Assembly: GCA_902624275.1 (NCBI GenBank)
Contig: CACNWW010000001.1
Span: 266,601 to 330,600, forward strand
Reading direction: 5' to 3'
DNA from: an uncultured Fidelibacterota bacterium
Lineage (GTDB): Bacteria; Fidelibacterota; Marinisomatia; Marinisomatales; Marinisomataceae
DNA length: 64,000 bases
The notes below the pieces were generated by a model that was given only the letters and a program-made list of their open reading frames with translations, was not told where the DNA came from and searched no databases. Position numbers and translations under genes: made by a program. This document shows positions 45,682 through 54,554 of the stretch, piece by piece (within the stretch, counting starts at the first letter, position 1; each line of letters begins with the position of its first letter).

Positions 45682-46299
45682 TTAATAATCTTCAGGTAAT
45701 AGTTTTTTAATTTCCTGCATTGTTTTTGCGGTAACATCGTCTATATTGTCTCCGCTTTTTGTAAATATAGGGCTTCCAAAAACAACCTTCACGCTTTCTC
45801 TTTTCATTGATTTTACTTTTTCTAAAATTCCCTTCGTACCGATTACGGCGGTTGGAATTATTGGTATTCCGTTTTTAATTGCAAAATATGCGACCCCCCT
45901 TTTGCCTTCTTTTAAGCCGTCCCCTTTTACAGTTCCTTCTGGAAAAATACAGATTCTTTCTTTTTTCTTTATTTGTTTTTGAATGTTTTTTATTGTAGAG
46001 ACTTGAAGGTTTGATCTGTTTACCAACATAACTCCATAACACCACGGTCCCCAGGCCTTATACCAAGGAAGCTCTGCCTGATCTTCGGCCATGAGATATG
46101 TAATTGGCTTAACTACCGCGGCTGTTATTGGCGCCGGATCAACATCGTCTATGTGATTTGGAGCTATTATGTAAGGACCTGTGGGGGGTAGGTTTTTTCT
46201 ACCCTCAACAGAAAACTTTGTAAGAACTTTGCACAAAAAAAGCGAAAAAACCCCGACAACATACCTTACCGGCCAACTTCTTGGGTGGGGTTCTCTCAT
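45682..46299 (-). CDS. plsC: 1-acyl-sn-glycerol-3-phosphate acyltransferase (PlsC family)
   Basis: 205-aa membrane-associated acyltransferase. The catalytic H-x4-D motif is in APNHIDDVDPAP, and FPEGTVKGDG is the substrate-phosphate motif. Further family blocks are VNRSN and IPIIPTAVIG. A hydrophobic N-terminal segment (about 11-28) anchors it. It adds the second acyl chain to make phosphatidic acid. A related acyltransferase of other substrate range is possible. It starts 3 bases after the ssb stop. Confidence 0.88.
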   Translation of the reverse strand: MREPHPRSWPVRYVVGVFSLFLCKVLTKFSVEGRKNLPPTGPYIIAPNHIDDVDPAPITAAVVKPITYLMAEDQAELPWYKAWGPWCYGVMLVNRSNLQVSTIKNIQKQIKKKERICIFPEGTVKGDGLKEGKRGVAYFAIKNGIPIIPTAVIGTKGILEKVKSMKRESVKVVFGSPIFTKSGDNIDDVTAKTMQEIKKLLPEDY

Positions 46300-46302
46300 T
46301 CT

Positions 46303-46746
46303 TTAAAAAGGTAGGTCGTCGTCTTCTACTGTCTGGTCAAGGTTTTCTTTTTTTACAGGCTCTTGGTTCATTCCAGATGAGGTGTCTAGGCTGCTTTCTC
46401 CTCCGCCTAAGATTTGTACACCCCCAAAGTTGTTTGCAACTACGCCGGTTGAATATCTTTCATTTCCGTCCTTGTCTTGCCATTTGTCTGTTTTTAAAGA
46501 CCCCTCTATATAAACCAAGGTTCCTTTTTTAACATACGGCTGAACATATTTTTCTGCGGTTGATCCAAATACGGTCACCTTTGTCCACTCTGTTCTTTCT
46601 TGTGTTTCACCGTCTTTGCTTTTCCATGACTCGTTTGTTGCCACGCTGAAGCTTGCTACGGCCGCGCCGTCTCCGGTAAACCTTATTTCTGGGTCTTGTC
46701 CAAGCCTACCAATAAGTGTTACTTTGTTTACAGTTCCTTTTGCCAT
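46303..46746 (-). CDS. ssb: Single-stranded DNA-binding protein
   Basis: 147 aa. It has an OB fold (about 1-107) opening GTVNKVTLIGRLGQDPEIRFT, with ASFSVATNESW and GTLVYIEGSLKT. A disordered linker and the acidic tip EDDDLPF, which recruits repair and replication partners (including RecO, encoded at 14210), complete it. It is directly downstream of dnaA with a 10-base gap, a compact origin-linked operon. Confidence 0.97.
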   Translation of the reverse strand: MAKGTVNKVTLIGRLGQDPEIRFTGDGAAVASFSVATNESWKSKDGETQERTEWTKVTVFGSTAEKYVQPYVKKGTLVYIEGSLKTDKWQDKDGNERYSTGVVANNFGGVQILGGGESSLDTSSGMNQEPVKKENLDQTVEDDDLPF

Positions 46747-46756
46747 TTTTCTTCCT

Positions 46757-48097
46757 TTAGCTAAGATTTAGCTCGTTATAAATAATATCTACTCTTCTTT
46801 TAAATTTATCGTCATTTTTTAATAGTTCTGAGACCTTTTTGTGTGCGTGCATAATTGTTGTGTGATCTCTTCCTCCTAGGTGGACGCCTATTTCGCTTAA
46901 AGGCATATCTAAAACCTCTCTTGCAAGATATGCAGCAACCTGTCTTGCTTCTGCAATATTTTTTCTCCTAGACTGTCCAACCATTTCTTCCTGCGAAACA
47001 GAAAATATGCTGCAGACACCGCTTACTACGTCTTGCATGTTAACCTGGCCATACCCCTGATCTCCAAGTCTTTCTCTAATTATAGATTCGACAAGCGCTT
47101 CATTTATTTTGTCGCCCGAAAGGGTTGCATGGGCAAATATTTTAGTAACGCAGCTTTCTAGGTCTCTTATGTTTGTTCTAACGTGTGATGCTATTTTTTC
47201 TAGATGGCTTCCTTCAATTTGCATGTTGTTTTGTTTTGCTTTGGTAGACAATATTGCAACTCTTGTTTCAAAGTCCGGCGGCTGAATATCTGCGTGTAGC
47301 CCGGACTCAAACCTTGACAGCAGCCTGTCTTGCAGCCCAACCATTTCCCCTGGATACCTGTCTGCGGTCATAACAATCTGTTTTCCGTTTGTATATAGCT
47401 CGTTAAATGTGTGAAAAAACTGTTCTTGGGTTTGTTCTTTTCCTTGAAAAAATTGTATATCATCAATTAACAAAACATCAGCGTTTCTATAAACCTTAGA
47501 AAAATCGAGTGTTTTATTTTCTTGAATGCTCGCAATAAAATCGTTTGTGAATTTTTCAGAAGATGCCAAAACCACGTTCATTTCTTTTTTAGACCCTATT
47601 AGCTCATTTGCAATTGAGTGTAATAGGTGTGTTTTTCCCAACCCAACGCCACCATAAATTATTAATGGATTAAAGTCTGCAGAGCCGGGGGCGCTTGCAA
47701 CCTTATGTGCGGCATTTTTTGCAAATACATTATTTGGCCCCTCAATAAACGAAGAAAAAATATTTGAAGGGTTTATATTGCTTCTTTTGCCGGCGTTGCT
47801 TTGTTTTGTTGTTTCTTCGCTGTCAAGCTCAACAGAAGAGATGTTTTGTTCAGATTGCGGGGCTATAGAAATCTTTAATTGTAGGCCCTCTTCTACCTCT
47901 TTTAGCGACGAAGATATGATGTCCTGATAGTTGTTGATAATCCAATCATAAGCAAACTGATTGGGTGCCTCAACAATAAAAATTTTGTTGGTTATCCCTA
48001 CGGGAGAAAGCGTTTCAATCCAAGCCTCATACGCATGCGCGGGGAGGCTGCTTTTAAGATCGTCGTTTGTTTTTTTCCAAATTTCTTTATAATCCAT
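46757..48097 (-). CDS. dnaA: Chromosomal replication initiator protein DnaA
   Basis: 446 aa with all four domains: N-terminal helicase/DnaB-interaction domain (about 1-75), a variable linker, the AAA+ domain with Walker A GGVGLGKTHLLHS and Walker B VLLIDDIQFF, and the C-terminal DNA-binding domain with the signature LSEIGVHLGGRDHTTIMHAHKKV in two parts. It is transcribed away from rpmH. A consensus DnaA box lies 3 bases upstream of its ATG, which suggests autoregulation. Confidence 0.98.
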   Translation of the reverse strand: MDYKEIWKKTNDDLKSSLPAHAYEAWIETLSPVGITNKIFIVEAPNQFAYDWIINNYQDIISSSLKEVEEGLQLKISIAPQSEQNISSVELDSEETTKQSNAGKRSNINPSNIFSSFIEGPNNVFAKNAAHKVASAPGSADFNPLIIYGGVGLGKTHLLHSIANELIGSKKEMNVVLASSEKFTNDFIASIQENKTLDFSKVYRNADVLLIDDIQFFQGKEQTQEQFFHTFNELYTNGKQIVMTADRYPGEMVGLQDRLLSRFESGLHADIQPPDFETRVAILSTKAKQNNMQIEGSHLEKIASHVRTNIRDLESCVTKIFAHATLSGDKINEALVESIIRERLGDQGYGQVNMQDVVSGVCSIFSVSQEEMVGQSRRKNIAEARQVAAYLAREVLDMPLSEIGVHLGGRDHTTIMHAHKKVSELLKNDDKFKRRVDIIYNELNLS

Positions 48098-48100
48098 TAG

Positions 48101-48109
48101 TTATCCACA
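48101..48109 (+). promoter_or_regulatory. DnaA box at the dnaA start
   Basis: TTATCCACA matches the consensus exactly and ends up immediately 5' of the dnaA ATG on the minus strand. It is followed by TTATTAACA, a weaker look-alike. The 152-base dnaA-rpmH gap also holds the two divergent promoters. Autorepression of dnaA, or a secondary origin element, would fit. Confidence 0.75.
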
Positions 48110-48205
48110 TGTTATTAACATATTTTTATTTGAATATTAAATACATTACACTCTTTTTGGCTTGTTACATAGAACTTTTTGGGTTTCTATATATCTTTTA
48201 TTTGT

Positions 48206-48233
48206 TTTACAAATAGTTTTATTAAACTATATT
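48206..48233 (+). promoter_or_regulatory. Candidate promoter of rpmH-yidC-mnmE-mnmG
   Basis: TTTACA and TATATT are separated by 16 bases, placing the start about 10 bases before the rpmH ATG. No Shine-Dalgarno is seen in that short leader. Confidence 0.45.
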
Positions 48234-48249
48234 TCGGCAATACATTATT

Positions 48250-48390
48250 ATGAAAAGAACTTATCAACCTAGCAACAGAAAAAGGAAAAATAAGCACGGT
48301 TTTATGAAAAGAAAGTCGACCGTTGGCGGCAAGAAGGTTTTATCTTCTCGTATGAAAAAAGGTCGTAAACGTCTTACCGTTTCTTCATAA
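48250..48390 (+). CDS. rpmH: 50S ribosomal protein L34
   Basis: 46 aa, translation beginning [18 protein letters not shown] and ending RKRLTVSS, the complete and highly basic L34 sequence. It is divergent from dnaA, as in many bacteria. Its stop is followed after one base by the ATG of yidC, so rnpA and yidD, which normally come next, are not here. Confidence 0.97.
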   Translation: MKRTYQPSNRKRKNKHGFMKRKSTVGGKKVLSSRMKKGRKRLTVSS

Positions 48391-48391
48391 A

Positions 48392-50065
48392 ATGGATCGC
48401 AAAACTCTCACTGGTTTTATTTTAATCGGTGCAATTTTATTATTGTGGCCAAGCTATCTTGAGCTTATATCTCCATCTGAAAAAGACAAAGAAGACCTTG
48501 TTGTTCCCGACAGTTCTTTGGTTGAAAAATATTCTGAAACAAAACCCGAAAACCCTACAACCACAACAGTAGAAAGTCTTGAGGTTGAAAGACAAAACTA
48601 TACTGTTGATGGTAAGAACTATGTTGCAGAAATTAGTAATACAGGGGGAGGATCAATTGTTTCGTTTACGCTATCCAAACACCTTAAAAAATCAGAGGAC
48701 TCTCTAAACTTAATTGATGACTATAATACAAAAAACCTTGTTGTAAGCTTTGTTAATCAGTCTGGGGAGGTTGTTTCTTTGGACAAAAACTGGAGGTTGG
48801 TCTCTGGTGGGTCGGTTGAGCTCTCTGATGTTAAGCCAAAGGCCTCATTCATTTTTGCTACAGAACACCTTGGGAGGCCTGTAACAAAAGAATTGGTCTT
48901 TAGTTATAATTCTTATGAAATAGATATTTCTGTGTCTTTAAGAAGCTTAAAAGATATTTCCTTGGACGAAAAATACACTGTTTCTTGGGCTGGCGGTTTA
49001 CCCGAACACGAGGGCGCTCAAGACGCTATGTTTATGGAGGCTTTGGTCAGTCAGGCTGGAAGCATAGAATCTTTTAGAGTTGGTGCTGCTGGGTTTTTTG
49101 GATCCTCAAGCACAAACAATATTGATTCAGAAGAAAAGAAGTATGTTGGCCAAGCCGACTTTGCGGGTTACAGAACAAAATATTTTGGTTTGTTTTTTGT
49201 TCCACAAAAATCAGATTTGGTTGAAATTATAAAATATCCTACCCCTCTAAGGGCGGGTGTGGATGTAAACATAACTCAAGACATCAACCTTGAAAAAAAT
49301 AAGTTTTACTTAGGCCCGCTTGATTACTCTAGCGTTGAGAATCTTGGTGTTAGTCTCGAGGAAAAAATCCTTGGGTGGCAGTGGCTTTCTTCTGTTTCTT
49401 GGCTTGTTTATAGTATTATGGTAATGTTATACGGGTTTATACCAAACTACGGTGTTGTGGTTGTGTTATTTGCTATCCTAATAAAGCTTGTAACATACCC
49501 ACTAATGGCAAAACAGCTTAGGTCTTCAAAAAAAATGCAAGAGATTTCCCCTCTTATGAACCAAATAAAGATTAAATACAAAAACAACCCGACCCTACAA
49601 CAACAAAAAATGGCGGCCCTGTTTCAAGAAAACAAAATTAACCCTCTTGCTGGTTGTTTACCCCTTCTAATCCAAATGCCAATACTTATGTCTGTCTTTA
49701 TGGTGTTTAGAAACACCATAGCTTTTCGTGGCGAGTCTTTCTTTTTATGGATAAATGATTTGTCTGCTGCTGACACCTTGTTTGTTGTGGGTGGAATACC
49801 TGTTAATGTATTGCCCTTTTTAATGTCTTTCTCTATGTATTACACAATGAAGCTTAGCTCTGCTACACAGCCCGCTGGAGGGGATCCGGCCCAAGAAGCA
49901 ACTCAGCAAATGATGAAATACATGTTTCCTGGTATGATGTTTTTCTTGTTTTATGCTTTTCCCTCTGGATTAAACTTATATTATTTGTGTTTTAACATAA
50001 TGCAAATACTTCAACAAAAGATAATAAACAACGAAGCTCCAAACAATTCTTCTATAGGCAGTTAA
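48392..50065 (+). CDS. yidC: Membrane protein insertase YidC
   Basis: 557 aa. The layout is the Gram-negative form: an N-terminal membrane helix (about 5-22), a large periplasmic beta-domain (about 60-325), then the conserved five-helix insertase core. The core contains GVVVVLFAILIKLVTYPLM, NPLAGCLPLLIQMPILM and FYAFPSGLNLYYL, near the C-terminus. It inserts inner-membrane proteins with or without SecYEG. It is closely spaced with rpmH (1 base) and mnmE (2 bases). Confidence 0.96.
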   Translation: MDRKTLTGFILIGAILLLWPSYLELISPSEKDKEDLVVPDSSLVEKYSETKPENPTTTTVESLEVERQNYTVDGKNYVAEISNTGGGSIVSFTLSKHLKKSEDSLNLIDDYNTKNLVVSFVNQSGEVVSLDKNWRLVSGGSVELSDVKPKASFIFATEHLGRPVTKELVFSYNSYEIDISVSLRSLKDISLDEKYTVSWAGGLPEHEGAQDAMFMEALVSQAGSIESFRVGAAGFFGSSSTNNIDSEEKKYVGQADFAGYRTKYFGLFFVPQKSDLVEIIKYPTPLRAGVDVNITQDINLEKNKFYLGPLDYSSVENLGVSLEEKILGWQWLSSVSWLVYSIMVMLYGFIPNYGVVVVLFAILIKLVTYPLMAKQLRSSKKMQEISPLMNQIKIKYKNNPTLQQQKMAALFQENKINPLAGCLPLLIQMPILMSVFMVFRNTIAFRGESFFLWINDLSAADTLFVVGGIPVNVLPFLMSFSMYYTMKLSSATQPAGGDPAQEATQQMMKYMFPGMMFFLFYAFPSGLNLYYLCFNIMQILQQKIINNEAPNNSSIGS

Positions 50066-50067
50066 GC

Positions 50068-51357
50068 ATGACAATTGTTGCTTGCTCAACCCCACCAGGC
50101 ACAAGCGGTATTGCCGTTGTTAGAATTTCAGGTAAAGATGCTATAAAAAATGTATCTAATTTTATAAAAGATTGTCCTTTTAATGAAAAATCTCCTGGTT
50201 CTAAAATATGCTTACTTGTTGACAAAGACGGCTTGATTTTTGATGAAGCTGTTGTGACAAGCTACCTGGGGCCGAACTCTTACACCGGAGAAAACCTTGT
50301 TGAGGTTTCATGTCATGGAAACCCAAATATCATTTCAAAAATAATTGATCTTTCCGTTGGTGGTGGGGCAAGCCTTGCCGAACCTGGAGAGTTTACAAAA
50401 AGGGCTTTTTTAAATGGAAGGCTGGACCTATCAGAGGCCGAATCGGTATCAGCAATAATTCATTCTAAATCTATAGCTGGAGTAAAAGCTGGGGTTAAAA
50501 ACCTTAAAGGCGGTTTGTCAAAAAAGATAGGTCTTATTAAGTCTGACCTTGTATCGGTTGTTGCCAACCTTGAATTTAACCTTGACATATCAGAGGAAGA
50601 CCTACAGCCAAACCTTATTAAAAACTCTAAGGGCGCGCTCTCAAAATCTGTTGAAACACTTAAGAGCTGTGTTGATGCATTTAACGAAACAAGGATGTTT
50701 CAGCTTGGTGCCTCAGTGGTAATTTTAGGACCACCAAACGCTGGAAAGTCCACGCTTTTTAATCTCCTTGTTAATAAAAACCAATCAATAGTTACTGAGA
50801 TTGAGGGCACAACCAGGGATGTTGTCGAAAAAAATATTAACATTGACGGTTTGCCAATACTTTTAAAAGATACAGCTGGAATTAGAGAATCAAATAACCG
50901 TGTTGAAAAAATTGGTGTTGAAAGATCTTTGGCCGAAGAAAAAAATGCAGATCTTGTTATTTATTTAAATAATGCCGGCCGCTCTTTTAGTAAAGATAAA
51001 TATATTCACGTTTTTAATAAATCAGACATAAATACGCCTGACGGGGATTATGATGTTATTATTTCTGCTAAGACGGGAGATAACATTCAAAAACTAAAAG
51101 AGACAATATATAAGGCTCTAATAAATGAAGATATAGAACACGACACCTTTTTAACATCTAAAAGACAGTGTATAGCTGTTGAGAGCGCGCTTAAACACGT
51201 AAAAGATGCCCTCTCTCTCCTTTTGGGTGGCGATTCTTTAGAATTAATAGTTGAAGATATTAATAGATCAATTGATTTTCTTGATAGTATAACCTCAAAA
51301 ACAACAAAAGATGATGTTCTTGATGAAGTTTTTTCGTCTTTTTGTGTTGGAAAATAG
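50068..51357 (+). CDS. mnmE: tRNA modification GTPase MnmE
   Basis: 429 aa. The N-terminal folate-binding domain (about 1-115) opens IVACSTPPGTSGIAVVRISG and has GSYTGE-type sequence (PNSYTGENLVEV). The G domain (about 215-330) has GPPNAGKSTLFNLL and DTAGIRES. The C-terminal FCVGK is the catalytic C(I/V)GK cysteine motif. With MnmG it installs the 5-carboxymethylaminomethyl group on wobble uridine-34. It is slightly shorter than usual (about 450) but keeps all motifs. A parS palindrome begins at its stop codon. Confidence 0.95.
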   Translation: MTIVACSTPPGTSGIAVVRISGKDAIKNVSNFIKDCPFNEKSPGSKICLLVDKDGLIFDEAVVTSYLGPNSYTGENLVEVSCHGNPNIISKIIDLSVGGGASLAEPGEFTKRAFLNGRLDLSEAESVSAIIHSKSIAGVKAGVKNLKGGLSKKIGLIKSDLVSVVANLEFNLDISEEDLQPNLIKNSKGALSKSVETLKSCVDAFNETRMFQLGASVVILGPPNAGKSTLFNLLVNKNQSIVTEIEGTTRDVVEKNINIDGLPILLKDTAGIRESNNRVEKIGVERSLAEEKNADLVIYLNNAGRSFSKDKYIHVFNKSDINTPDGDYDVIISAKTGDNIQKLKETIYKALINEDIEHDTFLTSKRQCIAVESALKHVKDALSLLLGGDSLELIVEDINRSIDFLDSITSKTTKDDVLDEVFSSFCVGK

Positions 51358-51371
51358 TTTCACGTGAAACA
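51356..51371. promoter_or_regulatory. parS-like centromere site 1, at the mnmE-mnmG junction
   Basis: AGTTTCACGTGAAACA matches the bacterial parS consensus (TGTTTCACGTGAAACA) at 15 of 16 positions, and its inner 14 bases form a perfect palindrome. It spans the last bases of the mnmE stop and the first codons of mnmG. The GTG start of mnmG is part of the central CACGTG. ParB should bind and spread from here to partition the origin. Confidence 0.85.
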
Positions 51372-53250
51372 CATAAAAAATAAATATGATTTGGTTGTTG
51401 TTGGGGGAGGACACGCCGGAATTGAGGCCTCTCTTATTGCTCATAAAAGAGGAATAAAAACTATATTAGTTTCGATGGACAAGAATTCTGTGGGAAGAAC
51501 ATCGTGCAATCCAGCTGTGGGTGGATTAGCTAAGGGTCAAATGGTAAAAGAGGTTGATGTTTTGGGTGGAATTATGGGGTTTTTTGCCGACCTTTCAACC
51601 TTACAAAGCAAAACGCTTAACAAATCAAAGGGTAGGTCGGTATGGTCTCCGAGATCGCAAATTGACAAAAACCTTTATGAAAAAATTGCCCAAGAGTATA
51701 TAAAAGAAAAAAACCTTGATGTTTTTGAGGGAGAAGTGGTTTCTTTAGATGTTAAAAATAATTCTGTTTCTGGAGTTTTTTTAAAAGATGGATCAAAAAT
51801 AGTGTGTTCTTCTGTAATATTAACCTGTGGTACTTTTTTAAATGGATTAATTCATATTGGTTCTAAACAAATTAATGCTGGCAGATATGGAGAAAAAAGA
51901 GCTGAAGGAATAACTGAAAATCTCAATAGTCTTGGTCTTAAGTCTGGAAGATTAAAGACCGGAACACCTCCAAGAATAAAAAGGTCATCAGTTGATTGGA
52001 AAATGGGTGATGCTGGTTTTGGAGATAAAATACCCTCTCCCCTCTCGTACAGAACAGAAAATTTTAAACCAAAAGATGAGCCTTGTTTTTCTTTTAGAAC
52101 AAACGAAAACACCCATGATATTATTATGAACAATCTTTCTTCCTCTGCAATGTATTCTGGGAAAAACATGGCAACCGGTCCAAGATATTGTCCGTCTATA
52201 GAAGATAAAGTTTATAAGTTTAACCAAAACCCATCACATGTTTTGCAACTTGAGCCTGAGTGGAGCAAATCAGAACAGATATATGTTAATGGGTTTTCCA
52301 CAAGTCTTGAAGAAAAAATACAACTAAACTCACTTAAGACGGTTAAAGGCTTAGAAAATGTTGAATTTATAAGACCTGGCTATGCAATTGAATATGATTT
52401 CTTTTATCCTTCTCAATTAAAAAACACTCTTGAAAGCAAGGCGGTGTCTGGGTTGTTTATGGCTGGTCAAATTAATGGAACTTCTGGATACGAAGAAGCT
52501 TCATCACAAGGAATTATGGCGGGGATAAATGCATCATGTTTTATTTTAAAAGAAGATCCTTTGGTTTTAAAAAGAAATGATGCTTATATAGGGGTGCTTG
52601 TTGATGATTTAATTTTAAAAGACACGAATGAGCCCTATAGAATGTTTACATCAAGAGCTGAATATAGACTTCAATTAAGGTCTTCTAATGCAGATCAAAG
52701 ATTATTAGAAATATCTAAAAAATATAAACTTCTCAACGAGAAAACACTAGATAAATTAAGCGAAAAAATAGAAAAGACCTTAGATGTTGTTAATTATCTT
52801 AATGAAAATAACATCAACCCGGAAGCAATAAACAAAAGATTAAATAAATTAAAGGAAAAAGAAATTGGGGAGCCCACCAGAATGGCTAATATATTAAAAA
52901 GACCAGGGGTTTTAATAGCAGATCTAGGTGTGGAGGTTTTAGAATTAAAAAACAATCTCTCAAAACACATGAAAAACGAAATTTTATTTGAAGCAGAAAC
53001 AATTATTAAATACAGTGGTTATATTAATAGACAAAAAGAAGAGATAGATAAAATAAAAATATATGAAAACATGATTATTCCTGACAATTTTGATTATAAT
53101 AAAATTAAAAGTCTTTCTAATGAAAGCAGGGAAAAATTTATTAACATTAAACCACAAACAGTTGGTCAAGCTCAAAGGATTAATGGCATTAGACCATCGG
53201 ATATTTCAATTTTATTAGTATATTTAAAACGTCCGTTTCACGTGAAATAA
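51364..53250 (+). CDS. mnmG: tRNA uridine 5-carboxymethylaminomethyl modification enzyme MnmG
   Basis: 628-aa FAD enzyme, partner of MnmE. The N-terminal FAD fold is YDLVVVGGGHAGIEAS, then GRTSCNPAVGGLAKGQMV. GTFLNGLIHIG, GLFMAGQINGTSGYEEASSQG and the C-terminal helical domain ending in PSDISILLVYLKR complete it. The start is GTG, fixed by an in-frame stop three codons upstream. Both its first and its last codons lie within parS palindromes. The rsmG gene that often follows is absent. Confidence 0.96.
   Translation: MKHIKNKYDLVVVGGGHAGIEASLIAHKRGIKTILVSMDKNSVGRTSCNPAVGGLAKGQMVKEVDVLGGIMGFFADLSTLQSKTLNKSKGRSVWSPRSQIDKNLYEKIAQEYIKEKNLDVFEGEVVSLDVKNNSVSGVFLKDGSKIVCSSVILTCGTFLNGLIHIGSKQINAGRYGEKRAEGITENLNSLGLKSGRLKTGTPPRIKRSSVDWKMGDAGFGDKIPSPLSYRTENFKPKDEPCFSFRTNENTHDIIMNNLSSSAMYSGKNMATGPRYCPSIEDKVYKFNQNPSHVLQLEPEWSKSEQIYVNGFSTSLEEKIQLNSLKTVKGLENVEFIRPGYAIEYDFFYPSQLKNTLESKAVSGLFMAGQINGTSGYEEASSQGIMAGINASCFILKEDPLVLKRNDAYIGVLVDDLILKDTNEPYRMFTSRAEYRLQLRSSNADQRLLEISKKYKLLNEKTLDKLSEKIEKTLDVVNYLNENNINPEAINKRLNKLKEKEIGEPTRMANILKRPGVLIADLGVEVLELKNNLSKHMKNEILFEAETIIKYSGYINRQKEEIDKIKIYENMIIPDNFDYNKIKSLSNESREKFINIKPQTVGQAQRINGIRPSDISILLVYLKRPFHVK
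53234..53249. promoter_or_regulatory. parS-like centromere site 2, at the mnmG stop
   Basis: CGTTTCACGTGAAATA keeps the parS core TTTCACGTGAAA and matches the consensus at 13 of 16 positions. It encodes the last residues of MnmG (FHVK and stop). It lies 1878 bases from site 1 and about 1.3 kb from the probable oriC. Confidence 0.75.
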
Positions 53251-53255
53251 ACATA

Positions 53256-54554
53256 ATGAATTATTTTTTATATATAATATTGTTTTTGTCTTTTTTAAAA
53301 GCACAAGAAGAAATACTTCTAGAGAGTGTTGTCTCTGTAGTCGAAGATAAAATTGTATTAATGAGTGACGTAGTGTTGGCAGCGAATGCTATTGCTGCTC
53401 AACAGCAGATAAATCCAACTACCAGTCCTGTCGAATATAAAAAAATTTTAGATTCCTCTAGAGAAAGCATGGTTGAACAATTGTTAATCATAGAAATGGC
53501 GGAAAAAGATTCAGTTGAAGTCTCAGATAAAGACGTTGAAAGGGCTTTAGACCAACAAATTCAAAATATTATTAATCAAAGTGGCAGTAAAGAATTAGCA
53601 GAAAAGGCTCTGGGTAAAAAAATTTCTGATTTTAAGAGAGAATATAGAGACGATATTAAAGGAAAAATTTTAGCAGAAAAATATACTAACGAAATATCTC
53701 AATCAATCAATATTACCCGTTCTGAGGTAGAAGATTTTTTTAATGTTTATAAAGATAGTATACCTTTGTTTCCGACTCTTTATAAAACTTATCATATTTT
53801 AAAAGAAATAAAACCCTCTCAAGAATCAATAGAAATTTCATTTAATAAAGCTAAAGAATTAAGGAACAAAATTTTAAATAATGAAATAAGCTTTGAAGAT
53901 GCAGCAAAAAATTTCTCTGCAGATCCGGGTTCTAAAAATCAGGGTGGTAATTTAGGATATGTTTCTAGGGGTGTATTTGTTCAAGAATTTGATAAGGTTG
54001 TTTTTACTATAGATAAAAATTTTTTAACAGAACCTATTAAAACTCAATACGGACATCATTTAATTGAGGTTCTTGAAAGAACGGGAGAAAAAGTATTAGC
54101 TAGACACATTTTAATCAAAACAGAAACGACTGACTTAGATAAGAAAAAAACATATGATGCTATTTTTAACCTCAAAAACAACATAAATAGTTTTGATGAT
54201 TTTTATAAATCTGCTATCGATTTTTCAGAAGACAAAACCAGTAATGGTAGTGGCGGGTTTTTAGGATTAATTGATTTAGAATATTATCAAGTACCTGAAT
54301 TAAAAAAAGAAATATCTACTATAAAAGTTAAAACAATTAGTAACCCTATTAAAACTGATTTTGGCTATCATCTAATATGGGTTGATGAAATTAAAGAAGG
54401 GGGGCCTCCTTCATTAAAAAACAATTGGTTGGAATTAGAAAAGATGGCTCTAAGTAAGAAAAAATCAGACTGGTATCAAGATTGGATTAATGAAATTAAA
54501 ACACAGTTTTATATAAAAAGAAATCCACTAACTTATCCACAAATTAACGGATGA
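53256..54554 (+). CDS. Periplasmic peptidyl-prolyl cis-trans isomerase, SurA-like
   Basis: 432 aa. A signal peptide (about 1-16, ending KAQEE) is followed by a helical chaperone domain (LESVVSVVEDKIVLMSDV, about 20-150) and two parvulin domains. The first is the better conserved (YKTYHILKEIKPS ... GGNLGYVSRGVFVQEFDKVVF ... PIKTQYGHHLIEVLE). The second is at about 285-390 (ARHILIKTET ... GGFLGLIDLEY). It would escort outer-membrane barrels such as the TonB receptor and PorV-like protein. A DnaA box lies in its last codons, and a gene between mnmG and dnaN is unusual. Confidence 0.9.
   Translation: MNYFLYIILFLSFLKAQEEILLESVVSVVEDKIVLMSDVVLAANAIAAQQQINPTTSPVEYKKILDSSRESMVEQLLIIEMAEKDSVEVSDKDVERALDQQIQNIINQSGSKELAEKALGKKISDFKREYRDDIKGKILAEKYTNEISQSINITRSEVEDFFNVYKDSIPLFPTLYKTYHILKEIKPSQESIEISFNKAKELRNKILNNEISFEDAAKNFSADPGSKNQGGNLGYVSRGVFVQEFDKVVFTIDKNFLTEPIKTQYGHHLIEVLERTGEKVLARHILIKTETTDLDKKKTYDAIFNLKNNINSFDDFYKSAIDFSEDKTSNGSGGFLGLIDLEYYQVPELKKEISTIKVKTISNPIKTDFGYHLIWVDEIKEGGPPSLKNNWLELEKMALSKKKSDWYQDWINEIKTQFYIKRNPLTYPQING

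Noticed and set aside
38000-47000. Possible horizontally acquired block, because the purine and dnaA genes look somewhat less AT-rich than 52-56 kb
   Set aside because: The genes are core housekeeping functions in normal context, there are no mobile genes or border repeats, and the shift is gradual.
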